64,000 bases of DNA from Burkholderiaceae bacterium (GTDB lineage: Bacteria > Pseudomonadota > Gammaproteobacteria > Burkholderiales > Burkholderiaceae_B), in contig JAMNXR010000014.1 in the NCBI GenBank assembly GCA_023653055.1, positions 24,080 to 88,079 on the forward strand, written 5' to 3'. This document shows positions 1-8,706 of this stretch, one piece after another. The position numbers and the translations under genes are program-made. The notes below the pieces were generated by a model, which saw only the letters and a list, made by a program, of their open reading frames with translations, was not told the origin of the DNA and ran no database searches. Within the stretch, counting starts at the first letter, position 1; every line of letters starts with the position of its first letter.

Positions 1-177
1 CTCAAAACCACTACTCAGAATCGCGGCGCGCACGCGCTCGCGACTTTCACGCACCTCTGCATCCGCCAGGCCGACGATGCCAAAACTAGGAAGTCCGCGC
101 GCCAGATGGATTTCTACGCGCACGGTGGGCGCATCCAAACCCACGAGAGAACGACTCAATAAAACAGCAAGAGACAT
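1..177 (-). CDS. comM: ComM/YifB Mg-chelatase-like AAA ATPase, N-terminal part (cut by window edge)
   Basis: Only the first 59 codons are in the window; the gene runs off the left edge. The start region reads MSLAVLLSRSLVGLDAP and continues with a VEIHLARGLPSF.IVGLADAEVRESRERVRAAI pattern, which is the N-terminal (Lon-S5-like) subdomain of the YifB/ComM family. ComM is a hexameric helicase that promotes branch migration of incoming single-stranded DNA during natural transformation. The ATPase and chelatase domains lie outside the window. The gene is downstream of ubiK on the same strand. A stem-loop directly precedes the start codon. Family assignment is confident; competence of this organism is not shown here. 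Confidence 0.9.
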   Translation of the reverse strand, partial: MSLAVLLSRSLVGLDAPTVRVEIHLARGLPSFGIVGLADAEVRESRERVRAAILSSGFE

Positions 178-181
178 GGTG

Positions 182-211
182 CGCCCCAAACTGCAAATTA
201 TGCAGTGGGCG
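182..211 (-). promoter_or_regulatory. Stem-loop directly upstream of comM start
   Basis: Read on the minus strand, CGCCC-ACTGCA pairs with TGCAGT-(TTG)-GGGCG around a TAATT loop. The ACTGCA/TGCAGT pairing is perfect and the CGCCC/GGGCG base is separated by a 3-nt bulge. The 3' arm ends 4 nt before the comM ATG and overlaps the only G-rich stretch that could act as ribosome binding site. It may limit translation; this is inference from the sequence only. Confidence 0.35.
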
Positions 212-315
212 TTTGAGCTAGAGAGGTTCTCAGGCTAAATAGATCCACCTCGGAAAGCACTACAGTCCATCGCATCCAGCCAATGCCAGTAGACTCACTC
301 AGCAAGAAAACTACG

Positions 316-573
316 TTATTCAGGACTATCTAGCGCGGTAACACGGGCTTCGAGCGCCTGTAACTGCTGCTCGAGTGCGTTGATCCGAACCTGTGCGCGA
401 CTCAGCAAATCCGCCTGGACATCGAACTCTTCTCGGGTCACAAGATCCATCCGATTAAATGCTTGCCCCATAAAAGCTTTGACGTTACGTTCAATATCGG
501 CGGCTGGGCTCTTCGCAATGAGTTCCGAGATATTTTTTTGAAATTCTTCAAACCACGCATTTGCCTTCATCAT
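316..573 (-). CDS. ubiK: UbiK/BMFP-family ubiquinone biosynthesis accessory factor
   Basis: This 85-residue protein matches the BMFP (YqiC/UbiK) family: an N-terminal amphipathic segment (NAWFEEFQKNISELI), a central linker rich in A and R, then a C-terminal coiled coil (about residues 50-80, ADLLSRAQVRINALEQQLQALEARV). UbiK forms a trimer that binds UbiJ and lipid and assists aerobic ubiquinone synthesis. The first ATG of an ATGATG pair is preferred because AGGAG lies 6 nt upstream. The gene is divergent from glnK-amtB and upstream of comM, an arrangement common in betaproteobacteria. Confidence 0.9.
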   Translation of the reverse strand: MMKANAWFEEFQKNISELIAKSPAADIERNVKAFMGQAFNRMDLVTREEFDVQADLLSRAQVRINALEQQLQALEARVTALDSPE

Positions 574-690
574 GACGTACTCCTAATAAGATTTACCAAG
601 TTTAGAGGCTGTTGCAGAAGAGCGGAATGATGTGCATCACGATTGATAAAAAATACCTCTTTTTTATTTTAGACACTGGAAGAGATTTCA

Positions 691-707
691 CGCACTACTT
701 TGGTGCG
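691..707 (+). promoter_or_regulatory. NtrC-type enhancer site (full palindrome)
   Basis: CGCACTACTTTGGTGCG fits the enterobacterial NtrC operator pattern TGCACyA-n3-TGGTGCA on both arms, differing only at the outer base of each arm. It lies about 125-140 bp upstream of the sigma54-type promoter of glnK, a usual distance for an enhancer. Assignment rests on pattern match and context. Confidence 0.7.
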
Positions 708-720
708 AAAAGACAGCCTT

Positions 721-727
721 TGCACCA
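721..727 (+). promoter_or_regulatory. Second NtrC half-site
   Basis: TGCACCA is a perfect left half of the NtrC operator; the right half (positions about 731-737) is degenerate. It lies 13 bp after the full site, as in tandem enhancers where a strong and a weak dimer site cooperate. Confidence 0.45.
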
Positions 728-782
728 TTTTCGTTCTTGTTTGGATACAAATCTGAAACGTGAAAGGATTTTTACCACTTAA

Positions 783-1223
<441 letters not shown>

Positions 1224-1251
1224 ATTTATTGAATCAATGGAGCATTAAAAA

Positions 1252-2490
1252 ATGGATAAAGCCGATATCGCATGGGTAGGTGTTTCAACCCTGCTCGTTC
1301 TTCTGATGGTTGTACCGGGCTTAGCTTTGTTTTACGGCGGCTTGGTTCGTTCGAAAAATGTCCTATCCGTACTGATGCAGGTTATGTGTACGTTCGCGGT
1401 CGCAGTTTTACTGTGGTTTGCCTACGGCTACTCACTCACTTTTACAGAGGGTAATGCCTTTGTAGGCGGTTTCTCTCGCTCTTTCTTCAGTGGAATGTTT
1501 AACCCTGAAGACGGCAAATACTCCATGACGGGTTCCATCCCTGAGTTTCTGTACGCAGCGTTCCAGGCCACATTCGCTGGGATTACCTGCGCACTGATCG
1601 TAGGTGCTTTCGCAGAACGTGCACGATTTTCAGCCGTCCTGGTTTTTACCGTGTTGTGGTTCACGTTTGCTTACATCCCTGTGGCCCATATGATTTGGTT
1701 CACCACAGAAACCTCAAAAGGTCTGCTCGCTGAAAAAGGTGCGCTAGACTTTGCAGGCGGCACCGTAGTTCACATCAACGCAGGTATCGCTGCGTTGGTC
1801 GGGGCCTTTGTTGTCGGCAAGCGTTTGGGATATGGCAAAGAAGCCATGCAACCCCACAATCTCCCCATGACGATGACTGGTGCAGCATTATTATGGGTAG
1901 GCTGGTTTGGTTTCAACGCAGGCTCATCACTCGCTGCAAACGAAGTTGCCGCCCTTGCATTATTCAACACCTTAATTGCAACGGTTGGTGCCATTATGGC
2001 GTGGGTGTTTACTGAGTGGGCTATCAAAGGTCGCCCATCCATGTTGGGTGCTGCGTCAGGCGCCATCGCGGGCTTGGTCGGCGTGACACCTGCAGCAGGC
2101 TTGGTGGGTCCAGTCGGTGCCTTAGTGATTGGTATCTCAGCCGGCGTGATCTGCGTCTGGGGCGTTAACGGACTGAAGCACATGCTGGGAGTAGATGATT
2201 CACTCGACGTGTTCGGTATCCATGGTGTGGGCGGTATCGTTGGTGGTGTCTTAGTAGGTGTGTTTAACGCTAAAGCACTCGGAGGCCTCGGCCTGGATTC
2301 GATCAGTCTCATTGGTGGTCAGTTGTTAGTGCAGCTTGAAGGCATTGTCATCACCATCATCTGGTCCGGCGTTGTGGCTTATGTCTCGTTCAAGATTGCA
2401 GATCTGATGTGCGGTCTGCGTGTTAGCGAGGACATGGAACGCGAAGGTCTCGATATCACCTCGCACGGTGAGTCAGCCTATCATCGCTAA
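1252..2490 (+). CDS. amtB: Ammonium channel/transporter AmtB
   Basis: The protein has 412 residues and about eleven membrane segments. The conserved pore twin histidines are H174 (GGTVVHINAG) and H324 (FGIHGVGG), and the outer gate region is recognisable. It conducts NH3/NH4+ across the inner membrane and is blocked by GlnK, encoded 28 bp upstream. Unlike E. coli AmtB no cleavable signal peptide is visible: the protein starts MDKADIAWVGVSTLL and enters the first membrane helix directly. GGAG 9 nt before the ATG supports the start. A strong hairpin follows the gene. Confidence 0.95.
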   Translation: MDKADIAWVGVSTLLVLLMVVPGLALFYGGLVRSKNVLSVLMQVMCTFAVAVLLWFAYGYSLTFTEGNAFVGGFSRSFFSGMFNPEDGKYSMTGSIPEFLYAAFQATFAGITCALIVGAFAERARFSAVLVFTVLWFTFAYIPVAHMIWFTTETSKGLLAEKGALDFAGGTVVHINAGIAALVGAFVVGKRLGYGKEAMQPHNLPMTMTGAALLWVGWFGFNAGSSLAANEVAALALFNTLIATVGAIMAWVFTEWAIKGRPSMLGAASGAIAGLVGVTPAAGLVGPVGALVIGISAGVICVWGVNGLKHMLGVDDSLDVFGIHGVGGIVGGVLVGVFNAKALGGLGLDSISLIGGQLLVQLEGIVITIIWSGVVAYVSFKIADLMCGLRVSEDMEREGLDITSHGESAYHR

Positions 2491-2559
2491 CCTCCGTTGA
2501 TTGATCTACTCAGCAAAAAAGCAATTGCTTGAGTGGGTAATAAAAATTCTCCGAGTAAT

Positions 2560-2600
2560 AAAAATCGCCAAATGTGTAAAAAGCACATTTGGCGATTTTT
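2560..2600. terminator. Bidirectional intrinsic terminator between amtB and ptsI
   Basis: Two 17-nt arms, AAAAATCGCCAAATGTG (2560-2576) and its exact complement (2584-2600), flank a 7-nt loop. A-runs on one side and T-runs on the other give a U-tract in both directions. It lies between the convergent ends of amtB and ptsI. Confidence 0.9.
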
Positions 2601-2616
2601 AATTTAAACAGGTACT

Positions 2617-4383
2617 CTATTGAAGCACTGAAGGATCAATGGTGCTGTGGCGATTGAGCGCGGTTGCGACTTGCTGACGTAATGCATTGGAGTGACCGCG
2701 ACGGATCTCACGCTTGACGTCAAGCAGTTGCTGCGGATGCATTGAAAAATGCGTTAAACCCAAGCCTAGTAATAAACGAGTGAGCTTAGGGTCACCTGCC
2801 ATTTCACCGCATACCGCGACAGGGATACCTGCACGAATACCTGCATTAATCGTATTTGCAATGAGCTTAAGCACGGCTGGGTGCAAGGGATCGTACAGTG
2901 CAGATACTTCATTGTCCGCACGATCAATGGCAAGGGTGTACTGAATCAAATCGTTCGTTCCGATCGATAAAAAATCTAACGCATCTGCAAACGGATCAAT
3001 TGCAATCGCTGTTGCAGGAATTTCTACCATGCAACCAACTTCAATCTTATCGGCATACGCTTGACCTCGGTCGTCAAGCTCTCGCATGGAGGATGCGATT
3101 GCAGCTTTCGCAGCCACCACTTCATGCATGTGCGCTACCATCGGAATCAAAATACGCACCGTTCCGTGTGCAGAGGCCCTCAAGATGGCTCTGAGTTGCG
3201 TGGCAAACAAATCAGGGTGGGCAAGACAATAACGAATCGCGCGCAAGCCCAAAGCCGGATTCGTCGCAACCGTTGCCTCACCATCCAGTGCCTTATCGGC
3301 ACCCACATCCAGTGTTCGAATCGTAACTGGCCTATTTTGCATGGCTTTCACAACAGAGGCATACGCCAAATATTGTTCTTCTTCGCTCGGCAATTCGCTG
3401 CGACCAATAAATAAAAATTCGCTGCGAAACAAGCCAATACCATTCGCCCCGTTGGCTAAAGCCAACTCAACTTCTTCGGGTAATTCGATATTGGCCTGAA
3501 GAGAAATCGCTAAACCGTCAAGCGTGACAGCAGGAACGTCTTTGAGTGCCGCAAGCGTGATGCGATCGTCCAGATACTGCTCTTGCATTTTTTTGTATTG
3601 TTCAAGTGCAAGAGGCGAAGGATTGACAATCAAGACGCCTTGGATACCATCGATAATCACCTGATCGCCGTCACGCAACACGCTGCGCGCATGACCAAGG
3701 GCGACCACTGCAGGAACAGACAAGCTGCGGGCCACAATTGCGGTGTGAGAGGTGGCGCCACCAAGGTCAGTTGCAAAACCGGCGAAGCGTCCGCCGCGCA
3801 AACGAATCATGTCTGCAGGAGAAATATCGTGTGCGATCACAATTAAGGGTTCGTCACTATTTCCGGCTAAATCTAAAGGACTTAAGGTACGGGAACCCGA
3901 TAAAACATGTAGAACACGCTCAATGACATGCCGGACATCCGCACCACGCTCGCGCAGATATTCATCTTCCATGGCGGCAAACTGTTCGCCAAGAATCTGC
4001 CCTTGCGTAGTCAGCGCCCATTCGGCGTTGTAATGCTTGTCGTGAATCAAACTCAGCGCTTCGTCAGCAAGCAATGGATCCGACAGCAGCATGCCATGGA
4101 CATTCAACAGTGCAGCTAATTCGCGAGGCGCATCCTCAGGTAGCGTCTCAACCAACTCGAGCATTTCTTGGCGAGTCGTCTCCAAGGCACGACTCAAGCG
4201 TTCTTGCTCAGCAGGCACGCCAGAAGGATGCACTCTATAGTGTGCGACTTCGAGTGCCGCAGCACCCATCACAAGTGCGCGCCCTATCGCATAACCGCGT
4301 GCCGCGCCCTGCCCGTACAGGCAAAGCATTGGCCCTGGGCGAGTATCGCCAGAGGACTTATTCGCCTTCGCCGAATTTGTCAT
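2617..4383 (-). CDS. ptsI: Phosphoenolpyruvate-protein phosphotransferase (PTS enzyme I)
   Basis: Enzyme I takes phosphate from PEP onto a histidine and passes it to HPr. With the chosen start the protein has 588 residues (family about 575). The phosphorylated histidine is H213 in GGATSHTAIVARS, the PEP-binding arginine region is GIGLFRSEFLF, and the catalytic cysteine is C525 in VCGEMAGDP. The ATG at 4381-4383 (MTNSAKANKS) overlaps the end of ptsH by 26 nt. A second ATG at 4327-4329 (MLCLYGQGAARG) lies beyond the ptsH stop and is also possible; neither has a strong ribosome binding site. An upstream-extended reading to 4470 lies inside ptsH and is not credible. Last gene of the thrS-infC-gshB-EIIA-ptsH-ptsI string. 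Confidence 0.93.
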   Translation of the reverse strand: MTNSAKANKSSGDTRPGPMLCLYGQGAARGYAIGRALVMGAAALEVAHYRVHPSGVPAEQERLSRALETTRQEMLELVETLPEDAPRELAALLNVHGMLLSDPLLADEALSLIHDKHYNAEWALTTQGQILGEQFAAMEDEYLRERGADVRHVIERVLHVLSGSRTLSPLDLAGNSDEPLIVIAHDISPADMIRLRGGRFAGFATDLGGATSHTAIVARSLSVPAVVALGHARSVLRDGDQVIIDGIQGVLIVNPSPLALEQYKKMQEQYLDDRITLAALKDVPAVTLDGLAISLQANIELPEEVELALANGANGIGLFRSEFLFIGRSELPSEEEQYLAYASVVKAMQNRPVTIRTLDVGADKALDGEATVATNPALGLRAIRYCLAHPDLFATQLRAILRASAHGTVRILIPMVAHMHEVVAAKAAIASSMRELDDRGQAYADKIEVGCMVEIPATAIAIDPFADALDFLSIGTNDLIQYTLAIDRADNEVSALYDPLHPAVLKLIANTINAGIRAGIPVAVCGEMAGDPKLTRLLLGLGLTHFSMHPQQLLDVKREIRRGHSNALRQQVATALNRHSTIDPSVLQ

Positions 4384-4627
4384 CGAACAATGTCTGAATT
4401 GCGTCAAGTGCGCGCTCAGCATCACTGCCGTTCGCTTCAACCTTGACGGTGGTTCGTATCCCTGCGGCAAGCATCATGACGCCCATAATGCTTTTGGCAT
4501 TGACGCGCTGAGCGCCTTTTGAGATGAAAATTTCGCTACTGAACTGACCCGCAAGCTGAGTCAGTTTGGCCGCTGCACGGGCATGCAAGCCAAGCTTATT
4601 GGACACGACGATATCGAGATCAGGCAT
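4358..4627 (-). CDS. ptsH: HPr phosphocarrier protein
   Basis: This 89-residue HPr carries the active histidine H15 (NKLGLHARAAAK) and the regulatory serine S46 (AKSIMGVMML), which is the target of HPr kinase in organisms that have HprK. It accepts phosphate from enzyme I and hands it to EIIA. It lies 42 bp after the EIIA gene and overlaps ptsI. The S46 context is well preserved, so control by HprK is plausible, although hprK is not in the window. Confidence 0.95.
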   Translation of the reverse strand: MPDLDIVVSNKLGLHARAAAKLTQLAGQFSSEIFISKGAQRVNAKSIMGVMMLAAGIRTTVKVEANGSDAERALDAIQTLFDDKFGEGE

Positions 4628-4669
4628 ATCGAAAAATTATGAAGAGGGGGTTAGCTCACGCGGATAGCG

Positions 4670-5065
4670 TTAGTCTACACGCAACACGGCTTGAGTGGCG
4701 CCCGCGAGTGCTTTCTCAATCACGACATCCAATGCTGCATCGCGGTAGTTAATGGCTTTTAGTAACATCGAGGCATTGACACCGCCTAAAACGCGGCAAG
4801 AGATGCCTTGCGCTTGCGCAAGACCAGAAGCTGCTACCGCAATATTTGAAGGCGTTGCACCAGGCAAGTCCGTCAAGATCAAAACGCCCTCGCCTTGGTC
4901 TGCGGCAATGATCTCTGCCGCTAAACGCGGCGATGAGTCAGACGCACATTCGTGCGGTGCAATATCAAACAAATGGAGGTGTGTGGATGTACCTAGAACA
5001 TGTCTGGCACATGACTCTAAAGCAGAGGCCAGCGGCGCATGTGCCACAACAAAAATAACAACCAT
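4670..5065 (-). CDS. PTS EIIA component, mannose family
   Basis: The 131-residue protein is a stand-alone EIIA of the mannose (ManX) fold. The N-terminal strand MVVIFVVAHAPLASAL carries the phosphorylated histidine H9, and LTDLPGATPSNIA plus GGVNASMLLKAI are conserved core motifs. In betaproteobacteria such an EIIA encoded with HPr and EI, and without EIIB/EIIC permease domains, is thought to serve regulation and not sugar uptake. No permease is in this window. It starts 3 bp after the gshB stop codon, so translation is probably coupled. Confidence 0.88.
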   Translation of the reverse strand: MVVIFVVAHAPLASALESCARHVLGTSTHLHLFDIAPHECASDSSPRLAAEIIAADQGEGVLILTDLPGATPSNIAVAASGLAQAQGISCRVLGGVNASMLLKAINYRDAALDVVIEKALAGATQAVLRVD

Positions 5066-5068
5066 CGC

Positions 5069-6034
5069 TCAGTCAGCCTGCAGAACCGTAAGCTCTAGGG
5101 CCTCGACAAAACGCGCCCCTACATCAAAGCCTGTTTGCTCGGTAATTTCTACAAAGCATGTTGGACTGGTCACGTTGATTTCAGTGACATAGTCGCCGAT
5201 TACATCTAAGCCAACCAGCAACAAACCCCTTTTGCTCAACTGCGGGGCAATCTCACGCGCAATCTCCCAATCTCTTTTTGAAAGTGGCTGTGCCACGCCC
5301 CGTCCACCTGCTGCAAGATTGCCACGTGTTTCACCCGCGAGGGGAATACGCGCCAGACAGAATGGAACAGGTTCGCCACCGATGAGCAAAATCCGTTTAT
5401 CTCCCTGACTAATCTCAGGGATGTAACGCTGTGCCATGATTGATCGTTGACCATCATGGGTGAGAGACTCAAGGATCGCATTCAAATTGGGCTCACTCGC
5501 CGCAAGTTTGAAAATACCTGTGCCACCCATGCCATCGAGAGGTTTGACGATCACATCGCGATGCTCAGCGTGAAACGCCTTGATTCTCGCCATGTCACGG
5601 GTCACCAGCGTGGGCGTGGTGAACTGTGCAAATTCAGTAATAGCAAGCTTTTCAGGGTGATTACGGATCGCCGCACCACTATTGAAAACACGCGCACCTT
5701 GAGCTTGAGCATAATCAAACATATGCGTGATGTAGACATACTCCATATCAAATGGAGGATCTTTGCGCATGATGACCGCTGAAAAAGCCTGGAGAGGCGT
5801 ATCAACCGGAGCTCCAAGCTCTTGCCACCAATGATGTTGATGCAAGTCAGCACCGGCAACTAACCCTATGGGTGTCGCACGTGCATTGACCTGACCACCT
5901 TCGATAAACACATCGCCTTGCAAAGCCACACTCAATGTATGACCGCGGGCAACAAGTGCCCGCATCATCGCAACAGAGCTATCTTTGTAGGCGTTTAAAG
6001 AAGGCAGCGGGTCCAGAACAAACAATACATGCAT
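5069..6034 (-). CDS. gshB: Glutathione synthetase
   Basis: GshB joins gamma-glutamylcysteine and glycine using ATP. At 321 residues it has normal length. The N-terminal domain (MHVLFVLDPLPSLNAYKDSS) and RKDPPFDMEYVY motif, the ATP-grasp signature (VKPLDGMGGTGIF), and the metal/substrate segment near the end (EINVTSPTCF) are all present. It starts 4 bp after the infC stop codon and is followed after 3 bp by the EIIA gene. gshB next to an EIIA-HPr-EI cluster is usual in betaproteobacteria; being directly behind infC is unusual. Confidence 0.95.
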   Translation of the reverse strand: MHVLFVLDPLPSLNAYKDSSVAMMRALVARGHTLSVALQGDVFIEGGQVNARATPIGLVAGADLHQHHWWQELGAPVDTPLQAFSAVIMRKDPPFDMEYVYITHMFDYAQAQGARVFNSGAAIRNHPEKLAITEFAQFTTPTLVTRDMARIKAFHAEHRDVIVKPLDGMGGTGIFKLAASEPNLNAILESLTHDGQRSIMAQRYIPEISQGDKRILLIGGEPVPFCLARIPLAGETRGNLAAGGRGVAQPLSKRDWEIAREIAPQLSKRGLLLVGLDVIGDYVTEINVTSPTCFVEITEQTGFDVGARFVEALELTVLQAD

Positions 6035-6038
6035 GGAT

Positions 6039-6581
6039 TTAAACTGCGGCTTCTTTAGTGGTTGTTTTTTTGCGCGGCGACAAGACCATCACCATTTGAC
6101 GGCCTTCAAGCTTGGGCATCGCCTCAACAACCGCCATGTCCGTCAAGTCGTCACGGACGCGCTCAAGAACACGCATACCGAGCTCTTGGTGCGCCATCTC
6201 ACGGCCACGGAAGCGAAGTGTCACTTTGGCTTTATCGCCCTCTTCGAGAAAGCGCTTCAGATTACGTAACTTGACCTGATAGTCGCCTTCGTCAGTCGCT
6301 GGGCGAAACTTGACCTCTTTGACCTGAATAATTTTTTGCTTGGCACGTGCTTCGGCCAACCGTTTTTGTTCTTGGTATTTAAACTTGCCGTAATCCATCA
6401 AACGGCAGACTGGTGGATCAGCGTTTGGAGCGATCTCAACCAAATCTATATCACTTTCCTCAGCCATACGGATGGCGTCGAAAGTTTTAACAATACCGAG
6501 CTGTTCGCCCTCAATACCTAATAAACGCACCTCAGGAACACGAATTTCACTATTGATGCGATGGGGTTTTTCTGTTGCGAT
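6039..6581 (-). CDS. infC: Translation initiation factor IF-3 with ATC start codon
   Basis: IF-3 binds the 30S subunit and rejects non-canonical start codons. The N-domain ([24 protein letters not shown]), linker ([18 protein letters not shown]) and C-domain ([21 protein letters not shown]) are complete. The first GTG in frame (6530) would remove the N-terminal strand. Extending upstream gives ATC GCA ACA GAA AAA CCC CAT at 6581, with AGGAG 8 nt before it, giving 180 residues. A rare AUU/AUC-type start is the known autoregulatory device of infC, so this start is well supported. It lies 18 bp after thrS; rpmI-rplT, its usual downstream partners, are absent. Confidence 0.93.
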   Translation of the reverse strand: MATEKPHRINSEIRVPEVRLLGIEGEQLGIVKTFDAIRMAEESDIDLVEIAPNADPPVCRLMDYGKFKYQEQKRLAEARAKQKIIQVKEVKFRPATDEGDYQVKLRNLKRFLEEGDKAKVTLRFRGREMAHQELGMRVLERVRDDLTDMAVVEAMPKLEGRQMVMVLSPRKKTTTKEAAV

Positions 6582-6599
6582 GTTGACGACTCCTAGTAG

Positions 6600-8549
6600 T
6601 TAGGCCGACTGCGGTGCAGTCGAGCCAGAATTGCGGCGTAACGCCACGTCTTCGTTTAGCAGTGTAGCGAATTGAGCAGCCGGCATCACACCAAGCTCAA
6701 CTCCACCACGTCCACGTACAGCTACAGTCCCCGCTTGGCGCTCTTTTTCACCGACCACCAAGATATAAGGGACCTTTTGCAAACTATATTCACGGATTTT
6801 ATAGGTAATTTTTTCACTGCGACAATCTGATTCTACTCTAAAGCCTTGTTTTTTCAGGCTTTGTGTGATTTCTGCCGCATAATCGGCCGCATGTTCCGAA
6901 ATAGAACAAATCACAGCCTGAACAGGCGCCAGCCAGGCAGGCATCGCGCCAGCATGATTTTCAATCAACATGCCGATAAAACGCTCGAATGAACCAAGAA
7001 TCGCGCGATGCAGCATTACTGGCGCCCGGCGCTGATCCGTTGCATCAACAAACTCGGCACCGAGGCGCTGAGGCATTGAGAAATCCACCTGAATCGTGCC
7101 GCACTGCCAGTGACGACCAATGGCATCCTTGAGTGTGTATTCGATCTTGGGGCCGTAAAACGCGCCCTCACCTGGCGACACTTCGTACACACATCCGGTG
7201 CGCTTGAGGCTTTCCATCAGCGCTGTTTCGGCTTTATCCCATACCTCATCGCTACCGATCCGCTTTTCAGGGCGGGTCGCCACCTTGTAAAGGACTTCGG
7301 TAAAGCCAAAGTCGGCATAGACCTGTTGTAGTAAAGAAGTGAAGGCTGCGCACTCATCCTGCAGCTGATCTTCGGTACAAAAAATGTGACCGTCATCCTG
7401 GGTAAAACCACGGACACGCATCATGCCGTGCAAGGAGCCAGACGGCTCATTGCGATGACATTGACCAAACTCCCCGTAGCGAAGCGGCAAGTCACGGTAG
7501 GAGTGCAAACCTGAATTAAAAATCTGAACGTGGCCAGGACAATTCATGGGCTTGAGGCCGTACACGCGATTTTCTGACTCAGTCGTGAACATATTTTCAC
7601 GATAGTTATCCCAATGACCGGTTTTTTTCCAAAGGGAGATGTCGAGAATCTGAGGGGCCTTAACTTCTTGGTAGCCGTTGTCACGGTAAACCGCACGCAT
7701 GTATTGTTCCACTTGCTGCCAGATTGCCCAGCCTTTGGGATGCCAGAAAATCAGGCCTGGGCCTTCTTCTTGGAAATGGAACAAATCTAGGTCACGACCG
7801 ATCTTGCGATGGTCACGACGCTCTGCTTCTTCGAGCATATGCAGATATGCGTCCTGGTCTTCTTTGGTCGCCCAAGCCGTACCGTAAATCCGCTGCAACA
7901 TTTCATTATTGCTATCGCTACGCCAATAGGCGCCCGCGACTTTCATGAGCTTGAAGACTTTTAATTTGCCAGTGCTGGGTACGTGAGGGCCACGGCACAA
8001 GTCGATAAAGTCGCCTTCGCGGTAAAGACTGATCGCTTCGTTACCAGGAATGGCACCGATGATCTCAGCCTTGTACGCCTCGCCAATCCCTTTGAAAAAA
8101 GTCACGGCATCGTCGCGCAGCCATTCCTCACGCGTCACGACCTCGTCTTTTTTCGCGAGCTCAGTCATTTTCTTTTCGATCGCCACCAAATCTTCTGGGG
8201 TAAAGGGGCGCTTGTAAGAAAAGTCATAGAAAAAGCCGTTATCAATCACAGGACCAATCGTGACCTGCGCATCAGGAAATAACGATTTGACCGCATAGGC
8301 CAACAAGTGGGCCGTGGAATGACGAATCAAATCCAGCCCATCCGCGTCTTTTGCTGTGATGATCGCAAGATGCGTATCGCTCTCTAAACAATGGGTCGTA
8401 TCGACCAACCGGCTTGCACCATCCTGCGTGACGCGGCCACCTAGGGCAGCACGTGCCAAACCAGCACCGATCGATTGAGCAACCTCAGCAACCGTCACCG
8501 GTCCTGGATATTGACGCTGCGACCCGTCGGGGAGCGTAATTGAGAGCAT
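6600..8549 (-). CDS. thrS: Threonyl-tRNA synthetase
   Basis: The 649-residue class II synthetase has the N-terminal TGS domain ([21 protein letters not shown]), the editing domain with its [12 protein letters not shown] histidines, the catalytic core with zinc ligand cysteine ([13 protein letters not shown]) and motif 2 ([22 protein letters not shown]), and the anticodon-binding domain. I place the start at the ATG 8547-8549: AGGA lies 9 nt upstream, whereas the GTG two codons earlier is only 3 nt from it. First gene of the string leading to infC and the PTS genes. Confidence 0.95.
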   Translation of the reverse strand: MLSITLPDGSQRQYPGPVTVAEVAQSIGAGLARAALGGRVTQDGASRLVDTTHCLESDTHLAIITAKDADGLDLIRHSTAHLLAYAVKSLFPDAQVTIGPVIDNGFFYDFSYKRPFTPEDLVAIEKKMTELAKKDEVVTREEWLRDDAVTFFKGIGEAYKAEIIGAIPGNEAISLYREGDFIDLCRGPHVPSTGKLKVFKLMKVAGAYWRSDSNNEMLQRIYGTAWATKEDQDAYLHMLEEAERRDHRKIGRDLDLFHFQEEGPGLIFWHPKGWAIWQQVEQYMRAVYRDNGYQEVKAPQILDISLWKKTGHWDNYRENMFTTESENRVYGLKPMNCPGHVQIFNSGLHSYRDLPLRYGEFGQCHRNEPSGSLHGMMRVRGFTQDDGHIFCTEDQLQDECAAFTSLLQQVYADFGFTEVLYKVATRPEKRIGSDEVWDKAETALMESLKRTGCVYEVSPGEGAFYGPKIEYTLKDAIGRHWQCGTIQVDFSMPQRLGAEFVDATDQRRAPVMLHRAILGSFERFIGMLIENHAGAMPAWLAPVQAVICSISEHAADYAAEITQSLKKQGFRVESDCRSEKITYKIREYSLQKVPYILVVGEKERQAGTVAVRGRGGVELGVMPAAQFATLLNEDVALRRNSGSTAPQSA

Positions 8550-8706
8550 CAGCACTAATCCTGTAACAAAGCAATAAACCCTAAGTTTACCATTTCAGAC
8601 ACTTGGCTCCTGGTCAAAAGGTCCTGTCTGGACGACCTATCGCTAGGGGCGTCTGTTCTGCTATTGTTACTTCACAACAACCCTCATTACAACAAGAGAC
8701 AAACCC

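Noticed and set aside
1770..2312. 180-codon open frame antisense to amtB
   Set aside because: Proline/threonine-rich shadow of a GC-rich membrane protein gene; the plus strand is clearly AmtB and there is no ribosome binding site for the antisense frame.
8619..8638. AGGTC-n10-GACCT inverted repeat upstream of the Bug gene as operator
   Set aside because: Arms of only 5 bp and no promoter element that it clearly overlaps.
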